Part shown: piece by piece, positions 33,629 through 46,336 of the stretch
Position numbering within the stretch: the stretch's first letter is position 1
Layout of the letters: each line of letters opens with the position of its first letter
Assembly: GCF_964204645.1 (NCBI RefSeq)
Contig: NC_134036.1
Span: 11,272,704-11,332,703, forward strand
DNA length: 60,000 nt
From: Tubulanus polymorphus
Taxonomy: Eukaryota > Nemertea > Palaeonemertea > Tubulaniformes > Tubulanidae
Reading direction: 5' to 3'
Made by a program: the position numbers and the translations under genes
Notes under the pieces: generated by a model
What the model saw: the letters and a program-made list of their open reading frames with translations, nothing else
Told to the model about the DNA's origin: nothing
Databases searched by the model: none

Positions 33629-34277
33629 GGTGAGCTAGTTTCATTTTTATTTCATTTTTCATGTGGCCCGAATCAGCCACCATAGTAGTAGAATCAAGCA
33701 CTGGTTAATTTGAAATTTTAACCCATTAGCACTCAAGCCACCCAAATCCGTCCTGACACTTTTTTCGTCTGCTACACAAAAACGTTTATAGTGGTATATA
33801 TTACTACAAAATAAGACGAACTTGAAATACATGAAAATAAACTGGGAATGAGCTATTCTGTATCGTAATAAATTTGGATTTTCCCTTGAATTTTCTGTGG
33901 AGTAATAGACACTACATAGTGAAATTCCTAAGTGCTAATGGGTTGAATGGATATATTTTTGGCCGATTGCAATGGCTGGACAAATATTCTAATACTAATA
34001 CATGAAAACATTTTTACTCAGATTGATGGAATCAGTGGAATTAACTGAATTTAGCAGCATATTTAGTTACATAATTGACCAGTTCGTGTCAGTGATATAT
34101 CTGATCATATTAACTGATTAGGACTTGATCATATTACTTGTATGTATAATGAAAACCATAAACAACAATGAATTTTTCAGTTACATCAAGGTTAATGTTG
34201 CACATAATCATCTTTCACCCCAGCTTATAATGGAGAATAGATTAGTAAAATGTATCGAGCAAGCCACTAAATGAAAG

Positions 34278-37200
34278 GTCTGGATCTTCTGTACAACCTT
34301 CAATGATTTGCGCAAGAAAGGTATGAGCTTATTTTTAGGTATTTTCCTTGGTTGGATCCTCTGTGGATTTATTGCATCTCTAGTTAGCCATTCAATATTA
34401 ATTTCTTTACTTCATAAAATGCAGCAGTATGATAAGAAACTGTTTGACCTGATAATTCCGACTCAAAATTGCCTACAATGATTATTTTACAGCAAATCAT
34501 TCATCATTATTGAAAACTCAACTAAAAATTGTCATTTTAATTTTTACAGCTATGATGACTAAGTTTGGATATCTGCACTTGCCGATGGTTGTCACCAGTG
34601 ATGGAGCAGAGATATTAGATGAGGAGGTGTTCAGTTCCTTGAAAGTTGACGCATATTATATTTGCAATGAAGATCCAATCACAATGGCAGGTGGACCTAC
34701 ATTGTTCTTTATAATTGACAGGCATCTTTTTTATTCCTATCAATCATCGTAAGAAATTTTAAGTGTTTAGATTTGTACCCTTTTCTATAGGCCAATACGT
34801 AGTTATATTTTTGGAAACAAATATATTGGTTAGTTGCCATACTTATTGTTGTATGATTTTTAACCAATATTGGAATTGGTGATATGAGTAATCTTACCAA
34901 AATGTCTATTGAAAATTGTTGATAAGAAAAGGTTGGATACCCATGCAAGTTAGCATACCTGATATACACCAAACCACCACTTTGTAAGGTAGGGTACAAA
35001 ATAAAACTTCCTGGTCCTGAAAAATTCTGTATTTCTGCCACTATATCTAGGTTCATCTTGTTCATTCAACAAACTAAACATCACCAGCAAAATTGACTCG
35101 TTTTTGGATGACTCGTCATCACAAAGTTTGGATGAAGCATCGTCATCGGATACAGCTTCGCTTCATGATCATTCCTCTGATACTGGAGAATCTAATTTTC
35201 AGGTAATATATATAATGCTCGTTTGAAAATGTGATTTACTGAACTTTTAAACTCCCTAGAAAAGAAGCTGTTTTGTTTTGACCACTCCTAGCTTCTCTAT
35301 ACAGAAGGTATGGCACAATTGTATAGGTACCAAACTTCGACCCTCCCTAGCTATGCTGATTGTAAGTATGTAATCATATGTATGATGCTTAGTGTTATTC
35401 CCTTAGTTTTTCAGTAAATGAGATAATTTTTGAAAAGTGTCCTTTTTGCAAATGTTGTTACATCTTATAGAACCGCCCTTTTTCGGTTATATCTGCCCCC
35501 TTCCCCAAATTAAAATGCTGGTACGGCCCTGATGTCATTATATCAATGTGCCAGTAAATAAATGTAAAATTTCTATAAGGACTAATGAACAACGTATATG
35601 AGCTAACCTCCACCCTCTATCATTTTTTATTCTTAAAAAATATGAGAAAATCTGGATTTCATTCTCATTTTAATTCACCCACTCCCTGATAATTAGAAAC
35701 AAGGTAGTTTTTGTGCTGAGGCTTCCTTATGCTTATTTTATTTTTCGTTTTTCAGATACCTATAATTAGTAATACGTTATCTGAAAGTTTACTAAAGTCA
35801 CGCAGTTCTGCCATAGCTGTTTGGGATAATGTAGTAGCAGAAGTTGCCCACGGTGTTTTAGCTCAGATAGACATACGGAGGAAATCTGAATATGATCTGA
35901 TTTGCAAAGAGATTGTTGAGAAATATCCAAATCTGAAGAGAGATGATGTGAAACAGGGTGAAAATAAAAGACAGAAGGCAGAAAAACCATGGGTATAAAA
36001 CTTACAATAAGTTCATCTGTTCACATACAATAAGTTCATCTGTTTGGCATGTTTTGATAATGCTAATACATAACTGGGATATTCACAATAGAAAACCCAA
36101 GTGAAATTTTACCAGCGTAACCTATGTAATTGCTCCATTAGTAATTGAGCCAAATTTCACTCTCTAAATATTTTGTTCATATAATGATGAAAAGAATGGC
36201 CTCAATGGAAAACTTGGTAAATTAGATAAAATAATTACAGGGTTTTGAATTAAGCATTTTGTATCTTTATATTTTCATTAAGCAGTTATTCGCTTGTTTA
36301 TATTTTAGAATTTCAATTTGCATTTCTAGGCGGCTTTTAAAAAAAGTCTATCACAGAAAATCCGACATATCAGATATGATTGCAAAACACCGAATGCTGT
36401 GAAGGATTCTTCCTTTGTAGTTACAGGTAGGTGCATCTCTCAATCAATCTCCTAGGAATATCTTGTTTTCTAATACACAGATTTCTTGAAGTTTTCAGAA
36501 AATAATCTAATAGCTTGATATCTTGAGTCAAAATATATTGTTTGATAGAAAAAGATTTGTGAGAAATAATTACAAATTGTAAAAGTATTGTTACATTCCC
36601 AAATCAATCTTTCTAATCGTTTCTCTTTGCTTTTAAGCTGAAATAGTTTACCTAATTTTGCTTTATCTTGCACAACAGTTAAACCACAAGACCCTTCTGA
36701 TGAAAATTGTGTTCAAGCAGGTACTAGTAATGCTACATCAACGTCACAAAATCATTCAGTAGAGCATAAAAATGACAAGGGAAACAGCCAAGACCCAGCA
36801 ATCTGTCCGGACAATGTCGTGGATTCAGATTCTACCAAAAATGCTGAAGTTAGAGACGGTAATTTACCTGGCTCTAGAAATACAATTGTAATTGCTTAAA
36901 CATGTTTGATATTTGGTGCTCGTCTATGGCAAATTCTGCCCACTCAGTAAAAAAGTGCCAAAGTCATTGGTATTTTGCCCACTTGGTCTTCGCCAAATTG
37001 GAAAGTTGTCTCTCATAGTGTCATGAGTGTATTACCACATTTCGATCGAACTTTGGCTTTTCCTGTAATAAAGATACTTGTAGATTCTGTGACTTGAAGA
37101 ACATGCTTATATGGTCAATCATCAAATATAATGCATTTACAAGCCTGCTTCATATGTATTTTAGTTGCATTTTCCATGAAAAACTCCTTGAAAAACTTGG

Positions 37201-39362
37201 TGAAAGTATGCCGTTAGATCGACCACGAATAAACAAATTGATGGAGAAGACATTTGAGGCGAGAAGAAAAGAAATCATGAAATCTGGTGACATAGACGCT
37301 GTAATTGGAAAATACAAATTTTTCGACTTTATGCAATATGTAAGTCATCAAGAAACCTAATCTCTAACCAATCATCTTCATCTTATGCTCATGATTCCAA
37401 CCCTGATTCCACAATTGTAGTATCCCTTTTAGCCCACTTGGGACTTTAGTCCCAGCAGGCTGTTGCGTTCACTTTTCGTCCGTCGTCCGTCCGTTCGGAC
37501 GTCCGTCCATAGACGGAATCCAGTTATTTTGAGAAGTTTTGAAGACGCTTCAATGGATTATCTTGATCTTTAGGTTATACATGTATCTACCCTAGATACA
37601 TCTTTGAAAACGCTTTAAACAATTATCTTGATCTTTCACATATGTTTGTTTCCCCCTATGATGCATCAGTATGAGAAAAATTGGGTCGATCGGACCCAAG
37701 ATGGCCGTCGTGTGATCTTTTTTGTGCCCAAAAGGTCATTTTTGCCCTCAATTCCAAGACCTGTAGCTTCCAAATAGTTAGTCTTGATATTTAATAAATA
37801 GTATCACTGTTGTAGTATTCATCTCACGTGGAATTGGTGTTACCCAGGTTTTCGCCACCAGGGGGAGTTGAATTTTGAATTATATACAATTTGCCTATTT
37901 CACGCTTGTCCCACAGTTAAGGTTAAATCTTTCTTGGCCCTCTAAAATCAGCTAAAAATAACTTTCAAATACGCAGCAAATACGTACACACGGTTGGCCA
38001 TTAAAAAAAAACTTTGAAACTAATACTATTTCCAAAGTGGGCACTGTGACCCTGGACACCTGGTTAAGCATTCGTCTATTAGTTTGATATCCTGTAAATT
38101 TTTGCCTTCAGATTATGCATGACTTCAAAATGCTAAATTTAACAGAAAGAGAATGCTTTCATAAGCGTTTCTTAGAGATGACTACGCAGTGTTCCTTGAT
38201 GTTTAACATCGAACAGCAATTAACGGTATTTAGCAACACAGTATTTTTGTATACTTTGTTACATTTATATTAGATTTTGTTTATTAGCTCCAATATGGCC
38301 TGAAAGCTTAAGGGGTGAAATAAATCCTTTCCCTTCCTTAAGTTTTAATGGCAGAGTTAGTAAAAATTTTCTATAAGTTTTCATTAAATTAATTTCATTT
38401 CATTTAAGATATCGATAATGGTTATATCGAATAAAGCGGCAGAGCTTCCAACCTTTACTGACTACCACTAATCACTGAAAACATCTTGAGTAACCAAATA
38501 CTTATGTTCTCAGTATCTGATTTGATATTTTTTCAGAACATCGAAACCATCAGTCTGATACAGCGAATAGAAGATCAGCTTGGTTATGGTAGTACTAGTT
38601 CTTCTATTTACAGTCAGATAAAGCTTAGCTATCCATATATCTGAATGCATGTAAGAATAACTGGAGAATCCAGTGAAAATAGCAAATTCAGTTAAATACA
38701 TGCCATTGGAAAGACATTTAAGATTTTACCCAATTCAAATGAGATACATTGAAAGGCTTTTTCACTGTGCAACTGCGCATATATTCATACAATTCATGCA
38801 TTCAAGCATTATCCGTTCTCCAATTTCTACGAAGCCGAATTTTGAAAAAGGGCCTCATTATGTTGAGCGGGAAGTGTATTTTGACAAATATAACCCACAG
38901 ATTGCATTATTTATGAAAAAGCGACAGGCTGGCCATAGTGCCCCATGGGGCTCTTGTTTCTATCTTCTCTCTGATCAAATGATACATGTCATCACTTTGT
39001 AATCCAGACTTTTAATCTTTCATTCCTAGGCTGCTGATGTAAAGAATCCTTTGAAGTTCCCAAGGATTGTGTACAACCACAATTTGGAGTTCTTCATTCA
39101 AACCGCGGAACGTATGATTGAGTGCATAGAACATAACACTAGTGGCGCTTTGCATGATCTCTTCGGATGTTATTATGTATTTGACATTAACTATCCGCGA
39201 CAGTTCGCACCAATTTTGAATTTTCTACAAGTTGCATTGTTGAATGCGAAGATTGAAACGAAGAAGCAGCCAAAACTTGTGAAATTTCTTGCTGCATACT
39301 TTTCCAAAAATTTAAATTGGCGTGATAGACTATCAATCTATAGAAATCGTGTAAGAATATAA
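34278..39362 (+). pseudogene. Second CACTA gene: CAD/CIDE-N-like domain plus transposon-associated C-terminal region
   Basis: Exon-like blocks in order: 34278-34320, 34550-34690, 35051-35202, 35756-35992, 36330-36426, 36679-36858, about 37165-37339, 38111-38225, about 38790-38935, 39030-39362. The first six join in phase without a stop. Blocks 1-2 encode a region with MVVTSDGAEILDEEVFSSL, resembling the CAD/CIDE-N fold core (V.L..DG..V.DEE.F..L). Block 3 is Ser/Asp-rich. Blocks 4-5 contain CKEIVEKYPNLKRDD and SLSQKIRHIRYD, then LMEKTFEARRKEIM and IGKYKFFDF in block 7. The last block has FPRIVYNHNLEFF, TSGALHDLFGCYYVFDINYP and FLQVALLNAK. Such C-terminal regions occur in many invertebrate transposon-linked proteins. 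Block 6 to 7 does not join in phase and the start codon is unclear, so exons may be missing or decayed. Confidence 0.5.
37431..38063 (+). mobile_element. Helitron2-like element, copy 3, nested in CACTA intron
   Basis: Left end AGCCCACTTGGGACTTTAGT directly after TTTT; a CCGTCCGTCCGT-rich stretch; then blocks shared with copy 1 (GAAGTTTTGAAGACGCTTCA, ACATGTATCTACCCTAGATA, AAAATTGGGTCGATCGGACC). The right end is GTGACCCTGGACACCTGG followed by T. It lies between blocks 7 and 8 of the second CACTA gene, so it is younger than the CACTA insertion. Confidence 0.65.
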
Positions 39363-40576
39363 AATATTTTGTAACAGGTTATATAGGTTGGCATATGTAT
39401 AAATATCAGGTAAATTTTAATTCAGGTGAATTCAATACAGATGTAGTCTTAACTTATTTTAGACTGAAAGTTTCTACAAGCTCCTTATACTGGGACAACT
39501 AACAGAAATTAATTTTTCCCTGGTTTTATTGTGATTTAGCTATTTTTTCATTATGTTTTGACACCAGAAGTCAGATAGATTGCCCATTTGTATACCTGAT
39601 ACTTGTATATATACATAATATGTAGCCATTTTCAAGAGAAATTTTAAAGAGATTTCAGGGTGAGTTTCTCAGTATAGTAATTAAAAAGATTTTTTTTTTT
39701 AATTCAATATTTACTCTCTTTATTATTATCTCTTTGAAACCGGATACCTTGAACTGGAATCATTTTGAAAAACATTCAAAAAATTGAATTTTTTTCAATT
39801 TATGATGATTGCTTTTTATGTTTGAGTTTAAGGAGCTTTTTTCTGTTCGAGTTTAAGGGGCTTTTTATGATACATGTTTGAGTTTAAGGGGCTGTCACAA
39901 AATGTACAGAGGTAGTACCACTCTAAAAGTGTTACTAGCAATTGCCTATTACAGCTCTACAACTTTTGGAGTACAGCGATATTTGTTTGGTATCTTGCAA
40001 GTTTTCAGATGTGGTATGTGTCCGGTATGAACATTGTCAAATGCAGTAACCGTGAAAAAGTTGGTACCATCTGGCATCTTTTACTAAATGGACCTAGATC
40101 ACTTGTTGAGCTGATATTAGCTTTACACTTTCTAATGTAATTCTAAGTAACATTTTTTTTATTTTATGAGATTTCACTTCTAAGTATTGAAGTGAACTAA
40201 GTAAGAATTTTCTCATTTTGGTTATTTCGTCAGGCACATTTCTTGGACTATCATGATTTATCCTGATAGATTTAGTTTATACAGTTATATACTAACGTGG
40301 TATTTTGTTAATTACAGTATTTGAATACAGAGAGGTATTAAAAAGTATTAAATCTTTTCGATCTCCACGAGAGATACACGTATAACCGGTCTCGGTTTAA
40401 TGTTTTTGTTACGATAAAGCAATTGTTATATTGTTTTAATCAAACACAATGTGTTTAAAATTTAATAACGTGTTTGTATCTTTTCTGATATCTTGTATTA
40501 TGTGTATGGTTGATTCTTTTCTGCTTTGGAGGAAAATCATTTGATCCCACTGCTGTATTCCAGGAAAAGTCTAGAT

Positions 40577-40816
40577 TTGTTCTTCATGTGTTCTGAAAGT
40601 GGTCGATTCCTGTTCTGGATTTGTTCAGACCTAGAAGTGTTCCCGAAATATGTTCTGAAAAATCTGTTCAATAGAAGTGTTCTTGATGTCATACAAATGT
40701 TCTATCGTGTTCTAAATCTGGTGTTCTGGAGAAAAAGTGTTCTAAAATGTGTCCCATTTTATGTGTTCTATTTTCGCGTTCTACGCGTTCCAAATATGTT
40801 TGTTGTTTTTAGAGTG
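40577..40816 (+). repeat. CACTA right subterminal array of TGTTCT words
   Basis: At least twelve TGTTCT or near matches (GTGTTCTGAAAG, ATGTTCTGAAAA, GTGTTCTTGA, ATGTTCTATC, GTGTTCTAAA and others) lie in the last 240 bp before the terminus, mostly in the same orientation. On the left side the matching words are at 29231, 29250, 29320 and, inverted, 29278 and 29337. Confidence 0.65.
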
Positions 40817-41799
40817 CTCCGTCGAGCAGTTGGTCGCCCGGCGCCCGTATCTCCAGGACCCCAAATTTAACTGTGACTCATGGGAGGAAAACCTCACGTA
40901 GGAAACAGCGACCCGTCACACTAACTGATAGATTTAAAACCTAGTTGATAAGCCCATAAAGTGCTGCCAACTTCTATTTGCGATTCCCGTAATGTTGCTT
41001 GAACCACCCCTCCTCCGAAATAAGTGTGGATTTTATAGTAAAATGATAACTTTAATAGAAATTAGTACAAATTGCTGTTTTAAAGTGACCATTAATTTCG
41101 TTTATGGAACTATAGATCAGCATTTAAATCAAATTGATGTATTTTATTGACTAAACGCAGACACAGATGCAACTTCACCCTAATTCTCGTTCAGACCAAT
41201 TCCTAACCCATCTAAAGACAGAGACATTGACACAATGAAGACTCTCAAGTTAGAACTTCGGAATTCCACTCATGGTGAAAGTATTTGATTCTGAATAATG
41301 CATTGAATGATTTAAATCATTTATTACGAATTTATCGCGAATAGAAAAGCAAACAATGTAAAGTATGTTATAACTCTCTATGCCATTAATATTCAAACCC
41401 TTACGCTACAACGGACGGCTGTACCAGGAGACTTAAGTGGTGATCATCTACACCATGTGGGCATACGTACATGTACAATATAATCGACGGTCATAGCAAA
41501 CAGTCGTGCTAGTGTACATGCAGAATTGGATTCATTGTTATTATGGGATAATAATTCACGAGCATCAAGAGTCCTACGATATACCCTTGATATGAAGCTT
41601 TTAAAAGTTTACCAGAGACTTGTATTGGAGTAAACCGAATAGCCCTTAAAATACCAATTCCACATGGCTTAACGGTGGGTGTCTATGCTTTGCGAGACAG
41701 TAGTAATAGATGTTTCACGACAAACGCACGATTTAAATATCTATTATACTTTCTTTCAATCCTCTATTATATTACATAACTGAGTAATTCTTACATTAG
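40817..41799. other. No gene seen
   Basis: Intergenic sequence between the CACTA and hAT elements. No motif recognised. Confidence 0.4.
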
Positions 41800-42131
41800 C
41801 AGTGCTGCCAAGTGTCCCGATTTAGGCGGAATCGTTACGCTTTGGTATAGAAAAATACGCCGTTCTGACTCGTGCTTGAAAAATAGGATTTTAAAATAAA
41901 AATATCCCGATTTTACGATTTTTCTTGTCATTTTTATGATTTCCATAAACAAGTCTCAAATTTCATTTTGTTCGTAGCTCAATCATAAAAATCTACGTTA
42001 AAAAATATCGCGAGCCGACGATCGTCGATAAAGATTTTCGAAAGTGTCAAGTGACTCCACGAGGTGGCGCCACCGGCTGGCTTGATATGCTCTCAAGACT
42101 ATGGCGAGTGAGTGAATGAGAACGTTACAAA

Positions 42132-45078
42132 ATGGCGGCTACGACAGTTGTAAGTGACTTGTCTGAGCCTGAGGAGGTCGAAGAGGATGACTCAGGACCA
42201 CCAAGTAAGAAAAAAAGAATGCAACGGTTTAAACAATCATATTCGTCAGCCTTCCCTTGTGTTACTAGCAGTAAAAAAGGAATCAACTACGCTTTATGCA
42301 CTGTGTGCAGCTGTGAGTTTCGTGTCGGCCACGGAGGGATTTGCGATGTGAAGAAACACTGTAATTCTACAAAACACGTAGAGACAAGTAATAATAAACA
42401 TATTTCGTCATTTTTCAAAAAACCTCAATGTGTTGGTGGCACGACTAAAGCGGAAGTCCTATTTACCATGTTTCTTGTAAAACATAATTTCCCGTTAGCT
42501 GCTGCTGACCATGCTGGCCCTCTATTTCGCGAGATGTTCCCTGGTCACCAAAATGCGGTTAATTATGCTTGTGGAAGGACTAAAACAACACACATCGTTA
42601 ACGTACTTGCCGATGATACAATCTCGAATGCTGTCGATGCCTTGAAAAATGGTCCATTTGTTTTGGGAGTCGATGGATCGACCTTAAAGAATGAAACGTA
42701 TTATCCAATTGTCGTACGTTACATCGATCGTTCGTTAGAAACTTGCACAAGACTCCTAGCTAATCCGGTTTGGAATTGTTCTCATGACGGTGAAGCGATA
42801 TATAACGTGATAAAAGGAGAACTGTCGAAACATGATATCGAGTGGAAAAATCTTTTGTCACTCGTATGCGATAATTGCAACGTTATGACTGGTCGCCACA
42901 AGGGAGTGATAAAATTTGTCAAAGACCAACAGCCACAGATACATCTAGCTAGTTGTGTTAACCATTTGCTACATCTAGCTGCAAAGAGGGGTGTCAAAAC
43001 TTTAAAGTCAAGTCTAAATGAAAATCTTATAAAAAGATTTTAGAAATCATTGCAATTTGAATAAACTTGATCTAAAAAGCAAATACGTAATATTTGAATA
43101 TTCTTAATTGGTTTGATGTAGGAATTTGCCATGGCAACTAAAATCAATTTCTCATTAACTAAATGCCTACTGATTTTTTAGATGTTTATTAATTCCTCAT
43201 TTGTTTTTTATCTCCCAGGACCTGTTTGATTTCGACGAGATTTTGAGACAGATGCATTGGTATATCAATAAATCGAGTAAACGTGGTGACCATCTTAGGA
43301 GGTGTCAGGAAGCTTGCGGTGTGCCAACACACGAGATTCTGAGGCATGTTAAAACTCGCTGGCTGTCTATGGGCTCTGCATTGGAAAGGTATATTTTACA
43401 TATCAGCCTGTTTTAGGCCTTTATTTATTATACTATTGTCTTATATTTGTCCACTGTTTTACAGTTTATCGCTACGTATCGGTAAACTGTAGTCTGTTGA
43501 GATATTTTATGTAACACACTGTCGAAATTATGTATTATTTATTCACATTACTATTCTTATTGTCGTTATTATTAAGGTTAATTGAACAGTGGGATGCCCT
43601 TAAGATGTTCTTTGCTGAAGAATCAGGAAAAGATGATGATGATGATGATGATGAGAATGCCGAACTCCTGGAAGATGATGACGATGCTCCAGTGTCCGCT
43701 GCCACAATTAAAGTAAAGATTCACAACTTTCTCCAACGCAGAACAGCCAAATTGTATACAGCATTCTTGATGAAAACAATAATGGTAAGATTGTATTGCA
43801 GTTAACAAAAGTGCTGAATATAAGAAACCTCATTTTCTTAGCTTTACTTTTTAGATTTTAGATTTACTGATATTTCATCCCATGCGTCGTTTACTGTTTT
43901 CATTCATTTATATGTTTATTTAAGATATTGGAGAACATCAATGGTATCTTGCAATCAGAGGCATCTCAGATCCACAAAGTCTACCGAACAATGGAGAGTT
44001 TGATGAAGAAGCTACTTGTGTGCTTTGTTAAAGTATCAGCATTCACTGCTGCTGGAAACTACTCCTCATTCAATGTTGACTACATGTCAAGATATAACAT
44101 TAAGGATAAAAAAGACATATCAATTGGTGATGGTGCCCGTAAAGCTCTACGCCAAGTAAAATATGATACAGAAAAAGAGTTCTTCAAGCGGGTCGTTGGC
44201 TTTTATCAAGCAGTTTGTAATTACATGGTGAGCAGCCTCCTTAATCCGACAAAGCAGCCACTGTGGAAACATGCAGAGGTAGGAATATAGTGAATTGACC
44301 TGAAATCCCCCAAAAAATAGGTTTGACTGTATGCAATTTTAGCCAATTTTTAACCCTTTGAATTTTAGGTGGCAGATATTAAGTTAAGGTCAAAGGCACA
44401 ATATGGCTCGCTGGTATACTTTCTCGATCGATTTCCAGTGATTCTCGGTGATTTGCCAACAAGAGATAACCTAGAAATGGAATTCCTTGAATTTCAAACA
44501 GTTTTGGAAGATGAATTGCCGAAGGATTTGTTTAAGAAGCAGAGTGAGCCCCCTGAGGATAGAAGTGCTGAAGACCAGTGGAGGCTTATATCTCAAATGA
44601 AGGATACCAATGGAAATGTAAGGTAAGAAATAATTTTGATTTTATTAAGAGAAACTGGGACATAAAGTAATGATAATTTCATGATAGTTTTCCTGTTTAA
44701 TAAGTTTAAGAATCCATACATTACCATTAATTTTATGCTTTCAGGCTGATTGATTTATTGAGGATAAAATCATGATACTATATTTTGAATTAAATAAGTA
44801 TGCTAATTTCCGTGACCTTATTATTGATTTACAGATTTAAAGTTCTCACTAGGACCATGTGTAGGGTCCTTCTTATACCTGTGAGCAACTCTCGTTGTGA
44901 AAGAATATTTAGTTTTGTGAAAAGGAATAAAACGGACTTTCGCGCTTCACTTGGTGAAAGAACCTTGGAATCGTTAATGGTTATGAAATCGCAACCAGGA
45001 TGTTGTCACCAGTTCGAGCCATCAATGGGACTATTGAGAAAAGCAAAATCTGCTACTCATCACGCTCTTTCAACTTAA
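42132..45078 (+). CDS. hAT family transposase, six exons, apparently intact
   Basis: Exons: 42132 to about 43010; 43219-43388; 43577-43784; 43925-44278; 44369-44622; 44835-45078. Phases agree at every junction from exon 2 onward; the first donor is uncertain (weak GT sites at 42992-43013). The product is about 700 residues. Exon 1 has an acidic N-terminus, a basic KKKR patch, and a BED-like finger (ALCTVCSCEF..., DVKKHCNSTKH), then the RNase H-like core beginning FVLGVDGSTLKN and LVCDNCNVMTG, and CVNHLLHLAAKRG. Exon 2 has HVKTRWLSMGSALER. The last exon has IPVSNSRCERIFSFVKRNKT, the hAT C-terminal dimerisation block. Start chosen at an ATG (42132) closely followed by the acidic lead. No stop or frameshift was found, so this copy could be active or domesticated. 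Confidence 0.8.
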
Positions 45079-45160
45079 TTTTCTCATATGTTTTGTTAGC
45101 CCACTTGTGTTCACTGTTCATCCGTCCGTCTGCATGTACAGTAGTGAAGAAGAGGTTTAA

Positions 45161-45485
45161 GAATATAAACAGTATTTGATAGATTTAGTCTGCAATAAGA
45201 TGCAATAAACAAAGATCTCAACTGAAGTAGATAGTTGTTGGCAGTTCATAGTTTTATTTTCTCTTAGAATATAAACAGTATTTAAAAGGGTTAACCAGCA
45301 ATAGATGCAATAAACAAAGATCTCATTTGAAGGAAATATGTGTTGGCATAAATAGCTTTATTTTCTTTTAGAATATAAACACTAACAGTATTTGATAGGG
45401 TAAGTCTGCAATAAGATGCAATACATTCAGAGGTCTCGACTGAAGTAGATAGTTGTTGGCAGTTTATAGTTGTATTTTCTTAAAA
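45161..45485 (+). repeat. 105-bp tandem repeat, three units, in hAT 3' region
   Basis: GAATATAAACAGTATTT starts units at 45161, 45267 and 45371. Each contains GCAATAAGATGCAATA, AAAGATCTCA-type and GTTGGCAGTT-type blocks and an ATTTTCTTTTAG end. They lie between the transposase stop and the right inverted repeat. A Helitron2 left-end fragment (AGCCCACTTG) lies just before, at 45099. Confidence 0.8.
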
Positions 45486-46336
45486 GTTTTTCATTAAAAA
45501 ATGTTGCGCATACAGCATATTCCATCAAAACTGATTGTTATTGCGGAATAAAAAAGTTTTCCTACTTAAGTTTTACTTGTTCTTAATTCTATTTGATCAC
45601 GTAAAAGTGATATTTTAATGTTACTCCTTGAACCACTGAAAATATGAAAAAAAGTTAAAAGCGTCCTGAATTTGAAAATGATAAGGTTGGCAGCACTGCA
45701 TTAGATTGCTTAATTACAGGTGGAAAGAGGTCAGATGGCATGAAAATCGACTGTGGCCGACTAATTGACGCGTGCAGATAAAGCGTTGAGGTTTCAAAAG
45801 ATGTCGCGAAAATGCCTGTATCATCAGGGGTAGACAAATTATCCGAAGATAAATGAAAACTCCACCTTGTTTATCGTCAGTTGATTTAGCTGTTATTATT
45901 TCTTCTGGATCAATCGACACATAATTCATTTCAAAATCTGTTTTCAGTAGAATTTCCTTCAATAAAATAAGAATCTATTTGACTAATTTTCTTTAGGTGA
46001 TGCAGATAACAAGTACAAGGATAAGAAGTTGAATCTTTAAACTGGCGATTTTACTTGAATGGACGATTGACGTTCGTCGCCGGTGATGGAACGGTGCATC
46101 CTATTTGTAACTTTAGAAATCGTCACCGACGAATTATAAACAGTAAACAACCCGATAATTCATTTATTTACTCGCAGCTTTATTGAATCTAATTATAACA
46201 CGATATTTGACGACTGAGTAACAAATATGAATTCACTTCAGTCAGTCAGTTACCTGAATGCGGTTCAGTTTCATAATCGGATATTTCAAAAATCGCCAAA
46301 AGTATATCCAATAGGAAACCAAATTGCCACCGACGA

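Larger units (their letters stand above)
29174..40816 (+). mobile_element. CACTA/EnSpm transposon, about 11.6 kb, two genes
   Basis: The left end CCCTCTAAAAACAGGGAACA and the inverted right end CACTCTAAAAACAACAAACA share CTCTAAAAACA and then AACATATTT.GAAC. Both subterminal regions carry many TGTTCT/GTGTTCT words (right side 40577-40795, at roughly 15-25 bp spacing; left side 29230-29345), as expected of transposase-binding subterminal repeats. Inside are a CACTA-type transposase (30936-33377) and a second multi-exon gene (34278-39362), both plus strand. A 5' exon appears to end at a GTAAGT donor at 29442. An 83-codon frame at 30143-30394 has no recognised domain. No matching 3-bp target-site duplication was seen. 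Frame lesions in the transposase mark it as non-autonomous. Confidence 0.7.
41800..45698 (+). mobile_element. hAT transposon, 3.9 kb, with 6-bp target-site duplication
   Basis: Terminal inverted repeats CAGTGCTGCCAA (41800-41811) and TTGGCAGCACTG (45687-45698) are perfect. CATTAG flanks exactly on both sides (41794-41799 and 45699-45704). The interior holds a complete six-exon hAT transposase gene on the plus strand. Six bases is shorter than the 8 bp usual for hAT elements. Confidence 0.85.
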
